In this document: piece by piece, positions 33,936 through 42,707 of the stretch
Position numbering within the stretch: the first letter of the stretch is position 1
Layout of the letters: each line of letters begins with the position of its first letter
NCBI RefSeq assembly: GCF_002871795.1
Contig: NZ_PNHL01000016.1
Location: 1-57,919 of the forward strand
DNA length: 57,919 nt
Origin: Brachybacterium sp. UMB0905
GTDB lineage: Bacteria; Actinomycetota; Actinomycetes; Actinomycetales; Dermabacteraceae
Reading direction: 5' to 3'
Notes under the pieces: generated by a model
Told to the model about the DNA's origin: nothing
Seen by the model: the letters and a program-made list of their open reading frames with translations, nothing else
Database searches by the model: none
Made by a program: the position numbers and the translations under genes

Positions 33936-35311
33936 GACTCGCACTGCTGGGCGGAGGCGGCTTCCGCGTCCCCCTCGTCTACCGCACACTGCTGGCTGAC
34001 ACCTCGGACGCCCGCATCAGCGAGGTGCGCCTGCACGACACCGACCCCCAGCGTCTGAGCGCCATGGCGAAGATCCTCGCCGACCTCGCCGGGGACCGCC
34101 CCGACGCTCCCGCGGTCGTGCTCACCGAGGACCTCGCCGAGGCGGTGCGCGGCGCAGACTTTGTGTTCTCCGCCATCCGGGTGGGCGGCACCGCCGGACG
34201 CGCAGCCGATGAGCAGATCGCCCGCGAGGTCGGCATCATCGGCCAGGAGACCACGGGCTTTGGCGGCATCAGCTATGCGCTGCGCGGCCTGCCGGTCGCC
34301 CTGCAGATCGCCCGCACGATCGCCGAGACCGCCCCCGAGGCGTGGCTCATCAACTTCACCAACCCCGCCGGCATCATCACCGAGGCCTCCCGCACCGTGC
34401 TGGGGGACCGCGTGCTGGGGATCTGCGACTCACCGATCGGCCTGGCCCGCCGCGCGATCACCGCCCTCGAGCATGGCGGCGTCGTCTCCCCGGGTACCGC
34501 GGCGCGCGTCGGCACCGGCGAGGTGCGCCTGGATTACGCGGGGCTGAACCACCTGGGCTGGCTGCAGGGCATCGAGGTGGACGGCACCGATGTGCTGCCG
34601 CGCCTGCTCGAACAGCCCGCGCTGCTGGAGGACTTCGAAGAGGGTCGCCTGTTCGGTGCCGAGTGGCTGCAGACTCTGGGCTGCATCCCCAACGAATACC
34701 TGCACTACTACTACTATGCGCGCGAGCTGCTGCATGCCGATGCCGCCGCTGAGCACACCCGCGGCGTGTACCTCGCCCAGCAGCAGGCCGCGTTCTACCG
34801 CGAGGCCCGGGACGCCAGCCCCCGTGAGGCCCATGAGCTGTGGGAGCGCACCCGGCGCGACCGGGAGAAGACCTACATGGCCACGTCCCGCGAGGCCGCC
34901 GGCGGCATGGACCGCGACGAGGAGGACCTCGAATCCGGCGGCTACGACCGCGTGGCCCTGGCGATCATGCACGCCATCGGCCAAGGGGAACGCGCCCAGC
35001 TGATCCTCAACGTCCGCAACGGCTCCACCATCGGCTTCCTCCCCGAGGACGCCGTGGTGGAGGCGCCCTGCGAGGTGGACGCCGAGGGTGCCCGCCCGCT
35101 GCCCGTGTCCCCGCTGCCCGATCACGCCCGCGGCCTGGTCTCGACCGTGAAGCATGTGGAGCGCACCGTGATCCGCGCCGCGCTCGAGGGGTCGCGCGAG
35201 CTCGCGGTCGAGGCCCTGGCCCTGCACCCGCTGATCGACGGCGTGGGCGTGGCCCGGCAAGCCCTGGACCGTGCCGCGCACACCTTCCCCGAGCTCTCCT
35301 ACCTGCGCTGA
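33932..35311 (+). CDS. GH4-family glycosidase (6-phospho-glycosidase type)
   Basis: 459 residues. NAD-binding N-terminus LALLGGGGFRVPLVYRTLL; ETTGFGGISYALRGLPVAL and WLINFTNPAGIITEAS are GH4 hallmarks. The Mn-binding Cys is in GICDSPIG and the His in YAGLNHLGW. GH4 enzymes use a redox-elimination mechanism with NAD and Mn, and many act on 6-phospho-glycosides delivered by PTS. No PTS is encoded here; the linked transporter is an ABC type and a PfkB kinase is nearby, so the substrate may be non-phosphorylated or phosphorylated after uptake. Specificity cannot be read directly. Confidence 0.9.
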   Translation: MRLALLGGGGFRVPLVYRTLLADTSDARISEVRLHDTDPQRLSAMAKILADLAGDRPDAPAVVLTEDLAEAVRGADFVFSAIRVGGTAGRAADEQIAREVGIIGQETTGFGGISYALRGLPVALQIARTIAETAPEAWLINFTNPAGIITEASRTVLGDRVLGICDSPIGLARRAITALEHGGVVSPGTAARVGTGEVRLDYAGLNHLGWLQGIEVDGTDVLPRLLEQPALLEDFEEGRLFGAEWLQTLGCIPNEYLHYYYYARELLHADAAAEHTRGVYLAQQQAAFYREARDASPREAHELWERTRRDREKTYMATSREAAGGMDRDEEDLESGGYDRVALAIMHAIGQGERAQLILNVRNGSTIGFLPEDAVVEAPCEVDAEGARPLPVSPLPDHARGLVSTVKHVERTVIRAALEGSRELAVEALALHPLIDGVGVARQALDRAAHTFPELSYLR

Positions 35312-35318
35312 GACCCCG

Positions 35319-38300
35319 ATGCACCACGACGAGAAGCGGGTGCTGGCCCGCGTGGACCGGGCGCTCACCGAACGCATCACCCCGGCGGTGCACGAGGATC
35401 TGGGGCCGCTGCGCGTGCGCGTGTGGCAGGTTCCCGGCGACGGTGAGCCGATCGACGTCCAGCAGGTCCCGCCGGCCGAGGAGTTCACCGCCGTCCAGCT
35501 CCCGTACCCGTGGGGCCGGGCCTGGTCCACGTGGTTCTTCCGCCTCGAGGGGGAGGTGCCCGCGGCCGATGGTCCGGTGCTGCTGGAGGCGGACCTCGGC
35601 TTCAAGGACGACTGGCCGGGCAACCAGTGCGAGGGCCTGCTGCGCGATGCGGATCTCGTGCCGCTGAAGGCCATCAACTCCCGCAACCGCACCGTGCCCG
35701 TCACCGCCCCGGCCGGGCAGCACGTCACCTACCTGCTGGAGGCGGCAGCGAACCCGGACCTGTTCGAGCACGGCACCATCCCCACCGAGATCGGCGACCG
35801 TCTCACCGCGGGCCCCGAACTGCTGTACTCCCTGCGCGAGGCCCGGTTCGTGACCCGTCGGCCCGCAGTGTGGGGGCTCCTGCACGACCTGGACGTCCTG
35901 CGCCACCTGGTGCCCGAGCTGCCAGAGCACTCCCCACGCCGCGCCCACATCACCGAGGCGCTCGACCGCGCGATCGATGCTGTGGACCTGCACGATGTGC
36001 CCGCCACCGCGTCGCGCGCCCGCGCGGTCCTGGCCCCCGCGCTCGCCGCCCCCGCCGCGGATTCCGCGCTCGAGGCGATCACCATCGGCCATGCGCACAT
36101 CGATTCGGCGTGGTTGTGGCCGGTGCGGGAGACCGCCCGGAAGGTGGCCCGCACCTTCTCCAACGTCACTGCGTTGATGCAGGAGTATCCGGAGCTGACG
36201 TTTACCGCCACGAGCGCCCAGCAGTACGCGTGGCTCGAACAGGCCCACCCGGAGATCTTCGCGCGCGTGCGCGCGGCTGTGGCGGAGGGCCGCTGGTTCC
36301 CCTCCGGCGGGATGTGGGTGGAGTCCGATGCGATGATGCCCGGCGGGGAGGCGCTGATCCGCCAGTTCACCCACGGCATCCGGTACTTCGACCGGGTCTT
36401 CGGGCAGCGTTCGCGCACCCTGTGGCTGCCGGACTCCTTCGGGTACACCGCGGCGCTGCCGCAGATCGCCCGGCAGATGGGGCTGACCGGCTTCCTCACC
36501 CAGAAGATCTCCTGGAGCCGCACCAACCAGCTGCCGCATTCGAGTATGTGGTGGGAGGGGATCGACGGCACCCGCATCCTCACCCACTTCCCGCCGGTGA
36601 ATATGTACGACTCGATGCTCACAGCCGATGAGATCGCCGCCGCGGAACGGAACTTCCGCGAGAAGGGTCGCTCGAGCCTGCAGGTCATTCCCTTCGGCTA
36701 CGGCGATGGCGGCGGCGGACCCACCGCGGACATGATCGAGCGGGCCCGCCGCCGCGCGAACCTCGACGGCTCCCCGCGCCTGCGCATGGGGGACCCCGAC
36801 GGCTTCTTCGACGAGCTGCGCGCCGAATACGCGTCGGCCGCCCCGACCTACCGCGGCGAGCTGTACCTGGAGTTCCACCGCGGGATCTTCACCTCCCAGC
36901 TGGAGATGAAGCAGGGCAACCGGCGGATGGAGGCGGCGCTGCGCACCCTCGAGCTGGTGTGGGCGCTCGTGACGCGACAGGGCGCGGGCGAGCTGGACGT
37001 CGCGGCGGTGGATCGGCTGTGGGAGCGCACGTTGCTGCTGCAGTTCCACGACATCCTGCCCGGCAGCTCGATCGCCTGGGTGCACCGCGAAGCCCGCGAA
37101 GACTACGCCCGCATGCTCGAGCAGGCAGAGGCGATCACCGCCGAGGGCCTCGCCCTGCTGGGCACCGGAACCGCGCCGCGGGTGCTGAACCCGGGCGGCC
37201 ACCGGCGCCGCGGGATCGTGGAGACGGCCGAGGGGCCGCAGCTGGTGGAGGTGCCCGGCTCGGCGCTCGCCCCGCTCGCGCAGGTGCGCTGCGAGCCCCG
37301 GCAGGAGGTGCGCGCCGAGCAGCACGCGGATGGCACCATCACCCTGGACAACGGCCAGCTCAGCGTGCATATCGCGGCCGATGGGACGCTGGATGCGGTG
37401 CGGGACCTGACGGCCGGGCGCGAGCTGCTGCCCGCCGGGGCGCGCGCCAATGAGCTGCAGATGTTCCAAGATGTGCCCAATGAGTTCGACGCCTGGGACG
37501 TGGACCGCCACTACCGCGGGGCACGCCAGGACCGGGTGGGGGAGCCGACGCAGCTGCGCCTGGTGGAGGCCTCTGAGCTGCGCGCGAGCGTGGAGATCCG
37601 ACGCCGCCTGGGCGACTCCGAAACCATCCAGCACGTGACCCTCGAGGCCGATGCCCGCCGCGTGGACCTGCGCCTGGAAGTGGACTGGGGCGAGCGGGAA
37701 ACCCTGGTCAAGGCCGCGTTCCCGCTCGCAATCGCCGCCACGGAGCATCGGGCGGAGATCCAGTTCGGACACCTGGCCCGCCCCTTCCACGAGAACACCT
37801 CCTGGGAGTTCGCCCGCTTCGAACTGCCGATGCAGCGCTGGGTGCTCGCCGCCGAACCCGGCTATGGCGCGGCGCTGCTGACCGACGGCGGCTACGGCTA
37901 CGACGCGCTGCCCGGCAGATCCGCTCCGAGTGAGACAGAGGAGCCGGGGGAGCTCGGCACCGGCTGGCCGGGCACTGAGGCGGGCGCGCAGGTGATGCTG
38001 CGCCTGTCGCTGCTGCGCTCGCCGAACTGGCCCGACCCGCGCGCCGACCGCTCCCGCCGCACCATCCGCTACGCCCTGCTGGCCGATGCGGACCCGGTGA
38101 GCGCGGTGCACGCCGCCGAGGCAATGCACCTGCCGCTGCGGCTCGTGGAAAGCAAGGCAGGCACAGAGGCAGAGGCTGCCGTCGGCGCCGTGCGGGATGC
38201 GGGGGCCGCTGGTGACCCCGGTGCTGCCCGCGAGGAAGGCGCCGTGTCGGCAGGGATCCTGCAGGCCGCCTGGATTGAGGACCCGGGCGTGCATGTGGAT

Positions 38301-38654
38301 GCGGTGCTGCCGGCCCGTGACGGCAGCGGCGATATGGTGCTGCGTCTGCACGAGGGCCACGGCGGCCATGTGGACACTCACCTGCACCTGGGGATGCCCG
38401 CTGAGCGCGTCCGCGAGGTCAGTCCCCTCGAAGAAGACCTCGAGGATCCGCAGATTGACGTCCGCGCTGTGCCGGGCGAGGGCGAGCCGCTGCCCGCGGA
38501 GGATGGCGAGCAGCGGTCGGCTAAGCAGCGGTCTGGCGAGCTGCACCCGGCTGAGCAGGTGCAGAGCATCCCGCTGCGCCTGCGGCCCTTCCAGATCCTC
38601 ACCCTGCGCCTGACCCGGCCCGCTGACCGCCACAACCCGGAGGACCCCTCATGA
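35319..38654 (+). CDS. GH38 alpha-mannosidase
   Basis: 1111 residues from ATG 35319, eight bases after the GH4 stop. The catalytic domain shows Zn ligands His260 and Asp262 in IGHAHIDSAWLWPVRET and nucleophile Asp372 in LWLPDSFGYTAALP, followed by the alpha-mannosidase middle domain (LLLQFHDILPGSSIAWVH) and the C-terminal beta domain. No signal peptide: intracellular. Two low-complexity stretches interrupt the C-terminal domain (about residues 944-978, Ala/Glu/Gly-rich, and 1050-1085). Large cytosolic bacterial GH38 enzymes of this type cleave alpha-mannose linkages. It overlaps the next gene by four bases. Confidence 0.95.
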   Translation: MHHDEKRVLARVDRALTERITPAVHEDLGPLRVRVWQVPGDGEPIDVQQVPPAEEFTAVQLPYPWGRAWSTWFFRLEGEVPAADGPVLLEADLGFKDDWPGNQCEGLLRDADLVPLKAINSRNRTVPVTAPAGQHVTYLLEAAANPDLFEHGTIPTEIGDRLTAGPELLYSLREARFVTRRPAVWGLLHDLDVLRHLVPELPEHSPRRAHITEALDRAIDAVDLHDVPATASRARAVLAPALAAPAADSALEAITIGHAHIDSAWLWPVRETARKVARTFSNVTALMQEYPELTFTATSAQQYAWLEQAHPEIFARVRAAVAEGRWFPSGGMWVESDAMMPGGEALIRQFTHGIRYFDRVFGQRSRTLWLPDSFGYTAALPQIARQMGLTGFLTQKISWSRTNQLPHSSMWWEGIDGTRILTHFPPVNMYDSMLTADEIAAAERNFREKGRSSLQVIPFGYGDGGGGPTADMIERARRRANLDGSPRLRMGDPDGFFDELRAEYASAAPTYRGELYLEFHRGIFTSQLEMKQGNRRMEAALRTLELVWALVTRQGAGELDVAAVDRLWERTLLLQFHDILPGSSIAWVHREAREDYARMLEQAEAITAEGLALLGTGTAPRVLNPGGHRRRGIVETAEGPQLVEVPGSALAPLAQVRCEPRQEVRAEQHADGTITLDNGQLSVHIAADGTLDAVRDLTAGRELLPAGARANELQMFQDVPNEFDAWDVDRHYRGARQDRVGEPTQLRLVEASELRASVEIRRRLGDSETIQHVTLEADARRVDLRLEVDWGERETLVKAAFPLAIAATEHRAEIQFGHLARPFHENTSWEFARFELPMQRWVLAAEPGYGAALLTDGGYGYDALPGRSAPSETEEPGELGTGWPGTEAGAQVMLRLSLLRSPNWPDPRADRSRRTIRYALLADADPVSAVHAAEAMHLPLRLVESKAGTEAEAAVGAVRDAGAAGDPGAAREEGAVSAGILQAAWIEDPGVHVDAVLPARDGSGDMVLRLHEGHGGHVDTHLHLGMPAERVREVSPLEEDLEDPQIDVRAVPGEGEPLPAEDGEQRSAKQRSGELHPAEQVQSIPLRLRPFQILTLRLTRPADRHNPEDPS

Positions 38655-39760
38655 AACTCCTGCTCATCGGCCTGGACGGGGTGCGGATCGACCTCGCCTT
38701 ACCCGCGGTGATGGACCGCGTGCCCGGCTTCGCCGAGCCCGACCACCCGGCCGACCCGCGCTTCGCCGCGGAGCCGGTGCCCGCCGCGCAGTCCCCGTCG
38801 GCCCCTGCCGCTGAGCCAGCCGTCGATGCCGACCCCGCCGCCGAGCCCCCGTCGGACCCGGTCGCTGAGCCCGCCACCGCACCCACCGCGCCCGCCGACC
38901 CCCTCGCGCCCACCCTCGCGCGCCTCGTGGACGGCGGGGCGATCCTGCCGGTGTGGATGACTCCGCCGACCGATTCCGGGCCGGGCTGGGCCTCGCTGCT
39001 GACCGGCACCACGCATGAGCAGAACAATGTGTGGTGGAACGAGTTCGTGGGGCACCGTCTGGCCCGCACCCCGGACCTCCTCTCCCAGGTGTTCTTCGGC
39101 GATCCGGCGGCGCGCACCTTCGCCGCGAGCACGTGGGATGCGCTGGTCTCGGCCACCAGTGCCGGGCCCGTGATCCATCAGCGGGTGGATCAGCAGATCG
39201 GCGGGCAGCACCAGCTGTTCGCCGCGACCGACTTCTCCCGCGGCTGCCGCAGCGCCGATCAGCAGGTGCGCACCCGCGCCGCCTGGACGCTGAACCATGA
39301 GGGCCCCGATGCGGCGTTCGTGTACTTCGAGGGCGTCGATGAGGCCGGGCACGCTCACGGCTCCACTGGGGAGGAGTATCGCCAGGCCATCCGTGACGTC
39401 GATGAGCACACCCGCTACCTGGTCAAGGCCGTCAGTGAACGGTACGAGCAGCTGGGGGAGGAGTGGCTGATCGCCGTGGTCACCGACCACGGCCACAAGG
39501 ACGAGGGCGGCCACGGCGAGGACGAGGTGCAGGTGCGCCGCTCCTTCCTCGCCCTGCATGCGGTGGGGCCCGACGGCGCTGCGGAGCGCCTGCGCAAGCA
39601 GGTGGCCGACCGCAGCGTGCTGCGCAGCGAGCACGTCACCCCGCTGCTGCTCGAGCTGATCGGCGTACGGCCCGGCACCTGGCAGGCAGGGCATGAGGTG
39701 GGGCAGCTGCGCGATGTGCCCTCCGTCGGCCCCACCCGGGACCTGCGCTACGAGTGGTGA
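38651..39760 (+). CDS. Alkaline-phosphatase-superfamily phosphodiesterase
   Basis: 369 residues. Metal ligands and nucleophile region of the nucleotide pyrophosphatase/phosphodiesterase family: LLLIGLDGVRID (Asp9), MTPPTDSGPGWASLLTG (nucleophile Thr), YFEGVDEAGHAHG (Asp/His) and VVTDHGHKDEGGHGE (Asp, His, His). No signal peptide, so cytosolic. Residues ~29-87 are an inserted Ala/Pro/Glu-rich segment between the first strand and the catalytic Thr. Last gene of the mannosidase operon. It probably cleaves a phosphodiester or phosphomonoester in the imported glycan; homologues vary widely, so substrate is inferred. Confidence 0.85.
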   Translation: MKLLLIGLDGVRIDLALPAVMDRVPGFAEPDHPADPRFAAEPVPAAQSPSAPAAEPAVDADPAAEPPSDPVAEPATAPTAPADPLAPTLARLVDGGAILPVWMTPPTDSGPGWASLLTGTTHEQNNVWWNEFVGHRLARTPDLLSQVFFGDPAARTFAASTWDALVSATSAGPVIHQRVDQQIGGQHQLFAATDFSRGCRSADQQVRTRAAWTLNHEGPDAAFVYFEGVDEAGHAHGSTGEEYRQAIRDVDEHTRYLVKAVSERYEQLGEEWLIAVVTDHGHKDEGGHGEDEVQVRRSFLALHAVGPDGAAERLRKQVADRSVLRSEHVTPLLLELIGVRPGTWQAGHEVGQLRDVPSVGPTRDLRYEW

Positions 39761-39780
39761 GCGTGGGGGCGCCATCTCGC

Positions 39781-39876
39781 AGACTGTCAGAGTGTCATTG
39801 TGAATGCCCTGCAGAGTGTCATTCATCGCCGATATCGGTGACACTCTGACAGTGTGACTGCTACTCTGACAGTGTG
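39781..39876. promoter_or_regulatory. Cluster of four operator-like repeats overlapping a GTG start
   Basis: A 15-base dyad-like unit ACACT-CTGAC-AGTGT lies at 39841-39855. A second copy, sharing 14 bases ACTCTGACAGTGTG, is at 39863-39876 exactly 20 bases further on. An inverted copy with one mismatch is at 39781-39795 and an inverted half-copy (GCAGAGTGTCA) at 39811-39821. CTGTCAGAGTGTCA (39784-39797) and its reverse complement (39839-39852) form a perfect 14-bp inverted pair. The last copy includes the GTG start codon of the next gene. Confidence 0.85.
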
Positions 39877-41436
39877 GTCTGGTCGGAACAGTATCTGCAG
39901 GACGTCCTGGATGAGCTGCGAGAACGCCGCGGTGATACGACCTCCATCGAGGTCAAGCGGGCCAGCGGGGGAGTCCCCCAGCTCGGCGAGACCCTCTGCG
40001 CCTTCGCCAATATGCCTGCTGGGGGCACGATCATCCTGGGGATCAACGAACAGGGCGGGGCCTTCACCGTCACCGGTACCGACGATGAAGCAGCGCTCGA
40101 GGCGGGCATCACCAGCCAGGCGCGCCTCAGTGTGAGTCCGAGCCCGCAGCTCACATCCCAGACTGTCACTGTGGAGGGGAAGCGGGTGCTCCTGGTCCAC
40201 GTCGCACCGCTGCCCATCACGGAGCGGCCGGCCCGATTCGGCGGCAGCGCATATCTGCGCCAGTCCGACGGCGCCTACCGGATGCAGGACCACGAGCTGC
40301 GCATGCTGGAGGTCGCTCGCCTCCATACCGAGGAGCAGGTCAGCTACGACCTCACCCCGGCGATTGGGCTCACCGTCGAGGACCTCGACCCAGGCCTGGT
40401 CCGCTCCTACCTGGCCACAGCCCGGGAGCGGGACCGGCGGCTCCGGGAGCGGACCGATGAGGAGATACTCCGTCGCACCAGCGTGATCACTGCGCAGGGG
40501 GAGCCGACGCTCGCGGGGCTCTATGCGCTCGGCGACTACCCCCAGGGCCGCTATCCGGGGCTCACAGTCACGGCCGCCGTCCAGCTGCGCGGCGGGGAGG
40601 GACAGCCGCGCACCCGCAACCTCCAGGACTTCACCGGGCCACTGCCCGTGCTGCTCGATGACCTCCTGGGCTGGGCGCTGACCAACCTGGACACCATCAC
40701 CGGATATCGCGCAGACGGCCACATGGACACCGTGACGGAGCTGCCGATGAATGCGGTGCGGGAGCTTCTCGCCAATGCCCTGGTGCATCGTGACCTGGGT
40801 CCGAACACGCTCGGCATGGGCAAGGGAGTGCAGGTGCGCCTCACGCCGCGGGCGCTGTTCATCCAGAGCCCCGGTGGGCTGCGCGGTGTGGCGCTGGATC
40901 AGTTGGAGAGCGAGGAGCACGCCCAGGCGGCGGTCAACCAGCGGCTCTATCAGATGGCGAAGAAGCTGCGCACGGCCGATGGTGCGTCGATCATCGAAGG
41001 AGAAGGCGGAGGGATCCGCGAGGTCTTCCGGTCAACCGCCGACCGCGGGCTGCCGAGGCCGCAGCTCATCGACACCGGAGTGCAGTTCAAGGCTCTGCTC
41101 TGGCGCCCTGAGCGCGATGTCATGGTCGGACCCGTCCAGTTTCCTCTCCCGTCGGCGCAGCGCACTGAGGACCTGGCGACCCGGATCGTCGATGAGGTCC
41201 CGGCGCCGTTCCAGACTCGCAATGGGGAGCAGGTGTGGGCCGTGCTGAAGAAGGCGGGCCCCCTCTCCTTCCGCGAGCTCCAGGAGCGGACCGCGCTGAG
41301 CCCCGCACAGCTGCGCTGGGCGCTGCGCGAGCCACTCCTCGACGGGATCGTGACGATGGAAGGCGGTCAGGGCGACCGGACCACCCGCTACCGGCTTACG
41401 CCGCCGGATGTACGGGGGCCTCGCGACGGCGTGTGA
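39874..41436 (+). CDS. AlbA_2 / GHKL-type ATP-binding regulator-like protein
   Basis: 520 residues. Residues ~20-130 match the AlbA_2 (Schlafen-like) domain: TTSIEVKRASGGVPQLGETL, CAFANMPAGGTIILGINEQ. Residues ~285-420 carry the HATPase_c_4-like part, MNAVRELLANALVHRDLGPN and GGGIREVFRS. The C-terminus (~450-510) looks like a winged helix (LSFRELQERTALSPAQLRWA). Such proteins are commonly annotated as ATP-binding transcriptional regulators, but their role is mostly unknown. The start GTG 39874 sits inside an operator repeat with no ribosome site, so the message may be leaderless and autoregulated. Confidence 0.82.
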   Translation: MVWSEQYLQDVLDELRERRGDTTSIEVKRASGGVPQLGETLCAFANMPAGGTIILGINEQGGAFTVTGTDDEAALEAGITSQARLSVSPSPQLTSQTVTVEGKRVLLVHVAPLPITERPARFGGSAYLRQSDGAYRMQDHELRMLEVARLHTEEQVSYDLTPAIGLTVEDLDPGLVRSYLATARERDRRLRERTDEEILRRTSVITAQGEPTLAGLYALGDYPQGRYPGLTVTAAVQLRGGEGQPRTRNLQDFTGPLPVLLDDLLGWALTNLDTITGYRADGHMDTVTELPMNAVRELLANALVHRDLGPNTLGMGKGVQVRLTPRALFIQSPGGLRGVALDQLESEEHAQAAVNQRLYQMAKKLRTADGASIIEGEGGGIREVFRSTADRGLPRPQLIDTGVQFKALLWRPERDVMVGPVQFPLPSAQRTEDLATRIVDEVPAPFQTRNGEQVWAVLKKAGPLSFRELQERTALSPAQLRWALREPLLDGIVTMEGGQGDRTTRYRLTPPDVRGPRDGV

Positions 41437-41440
41437 TGCG

Positions 41441-41473
41441 AACTCCCCATTGGCCCGTCGCCGATGGGGAGTT
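41441..41473 (+). terminator. Hairpin terminator after the AlbA_2 gene
   Basis: AACTCCCCAT (41441-41450) pairs perfectly with ATGGGGAGTT (41464-41473) around a 13-base loop, five bases after the stop codon. The remaining gap up to 41648 (GC-rich, several short GGGGGTGAGG-like runs) shows no gene I can support. Confidence 0.75.
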
Positions 41474-41648
41474 CTCCCCGTGCAGTCCGCCCCATCGCGC
41501 TGGTCACGGATCAGTCATAGATTCCAGGTACTGGGTGCGGGCCTCACCGAGGGGGTGAGGACGGGACCCGGGTCCGGCCCCTGGGGGTCGGCTGCGGATG
41601 GGGGCCGCGGCCGATGCACCCGCCAGGGGCCGTGGACCCGGACTCGCC

Positions 41649-42581
41649 TCAGGACCGCTTCTTCCCCGTCGGCCCCGACGCCACCTGTTTCGCTGATTTC
41701 CGTGCCTTCGCACCCTTGCCGTTCTTCCCGCGCGAGCCGCGGGGCCGCGCAAGCGCTTCGGCCACATCCTCGGCATACACGTACCCGGAGCGGTCGGGCC
41801 GCTGGTACCCGTCCTCACGCTCGGCGGGCCGCTCGGGGATCTCGATCTTCTGCGGCTCCACGTATTCCCAGGGGATGCGCTGCAGGATGTCGGCGATGAC
41901 GTTGATGCGTGAGCGTTTCTTGTCCTCGCTCTCCACGGTCACCCAGCGGGCGCCGGGCAGGTCCGTCGCCGCGAACATCGCATCCTTGGCCCGCGAATAG
42001 TCCTCCCAGCGGGTGATCGACTCGACGTCCATCGGGGAGAGCTTCCAGCGGCGCATCGGATCCTGGGCCCGGGAGCGGAACCGTGCCTCCTGTTCCTCAT
42101 CGGACACCGAGAACCAGTACTTCAGCAGCCGGATCCCGTCCTCCACGAGCATCCGCTCCACATCCGGGGCCTGCCGCAGAAAACGGTGGTACTGCTGCTC
42201 CGTGCAGAAGCCCATGACCTTCTCCACCCCGGCACGGTTGTACCAGGAGCGGTCCATGATGACGATCTCCCCGGCGGCAGGCAGATGCTGCACGTACCGC
42301 TGGAAATACCACTGGGTCTGCTCCCGCTCTGTCGGCGCGGGCAGCGCCACGATCCGGGTGTGCCGCGGGTTCAGGTACTGGGTGATCCGCTTGATCGCCG
42401 AGCCCTTCCCCGCCGCATCGCGACCCTCGAAGATGATGATGATCCGCTCGCCGCGCTCGATCACCCACTGTTGCATCGCCACGAGCTCGGCCTGCAGGCG
42501 CTTGAGCTCCTTCTCGTAGGCGGCCTTGTCGAGCTTCGCGAGCGGACGGGCCGGGGCAGGATCAGATGACGCCGGTGACAT
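41649..42581 (-). CDS. ppk2: Polyphosphate kinase 2
   Basis: 310 residues. PPK2 P-loop IIFEGRDAAGKGSAIKRI (Walker A about 53-61), lid-type segment and Walker B EIVIMDRSWYNRAGVE (105-120), GFCTEQQYHRFLRQAP, and LLKYWFSVSDEEQEARFRSR are all intact. Single-domain length matches class I PPK2, which makes nucleoside triphosphates (mainly GTP/ATP) from polyphosphate. The C-terminus is Lys/Gly-rich (GSRGKNGKGAKARKSAKQV), perhaps binding polyphosphate or nucleic acid. It stands alone. Confidence 0.95.
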   Translation of the reverse strand: MSPASSDPAPARPLAKLDKAAYEKELKRLQAELVAMQQWVIERGERIIIIFEGRDAAGKGSAIKRITQYLNPRHTRIVALPAPTEREQTQWYFQRYVQHLPAAGEIVIMDRSWYNRAGVEKVMGFCTEQQYHRFLRQAPDVERMLVEDGIRLLKYWFSVSDEEQEARFRSRAQDPMRRWKLSPMDVESITRWEDYSRAKDAMFAATDLPGARWVTVESEDKKRSRINVIADILQRIPWEYVEPQKIEIPERPAEREDGYQRPDRSGYVYAEDVAEALARPRGSRGKNGKGAKARKSAKQVASGPTGKKRS

Positions 42582-42707
42582 GCAAAGATTCTACGGCGCG
42601 CCGGGCCGGGCAGGCCGGGACCAGGGCCGATGGCCGCCCGGGGACCAGGGCCGATGGTCGCGCGGCCGCGCACCCATCGGCCCCACCGGCGCCGCGCCAC
42701 CACGACG

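Noticed and set aside
35007..38633. A 1208-codon open frame antisense to the GH38 mannosidase
   Set aside because: It mirrors the third-position GC bias of the real gene, has a composition typical of antisense frames (Arg, Gly, His, Val rich) and no motif or ribosome site. The plus-strand gene has all catalytic residues.
41504..41640. Short minus-strand frame ending GEARTQYLESMTDP between the AlbA_2 gene terminator and ppk2
   Set aside because: It looks protein-like for about 15 residues, but there is no start, no upstream continuity and no family match I can name. Too little to report as a relic.
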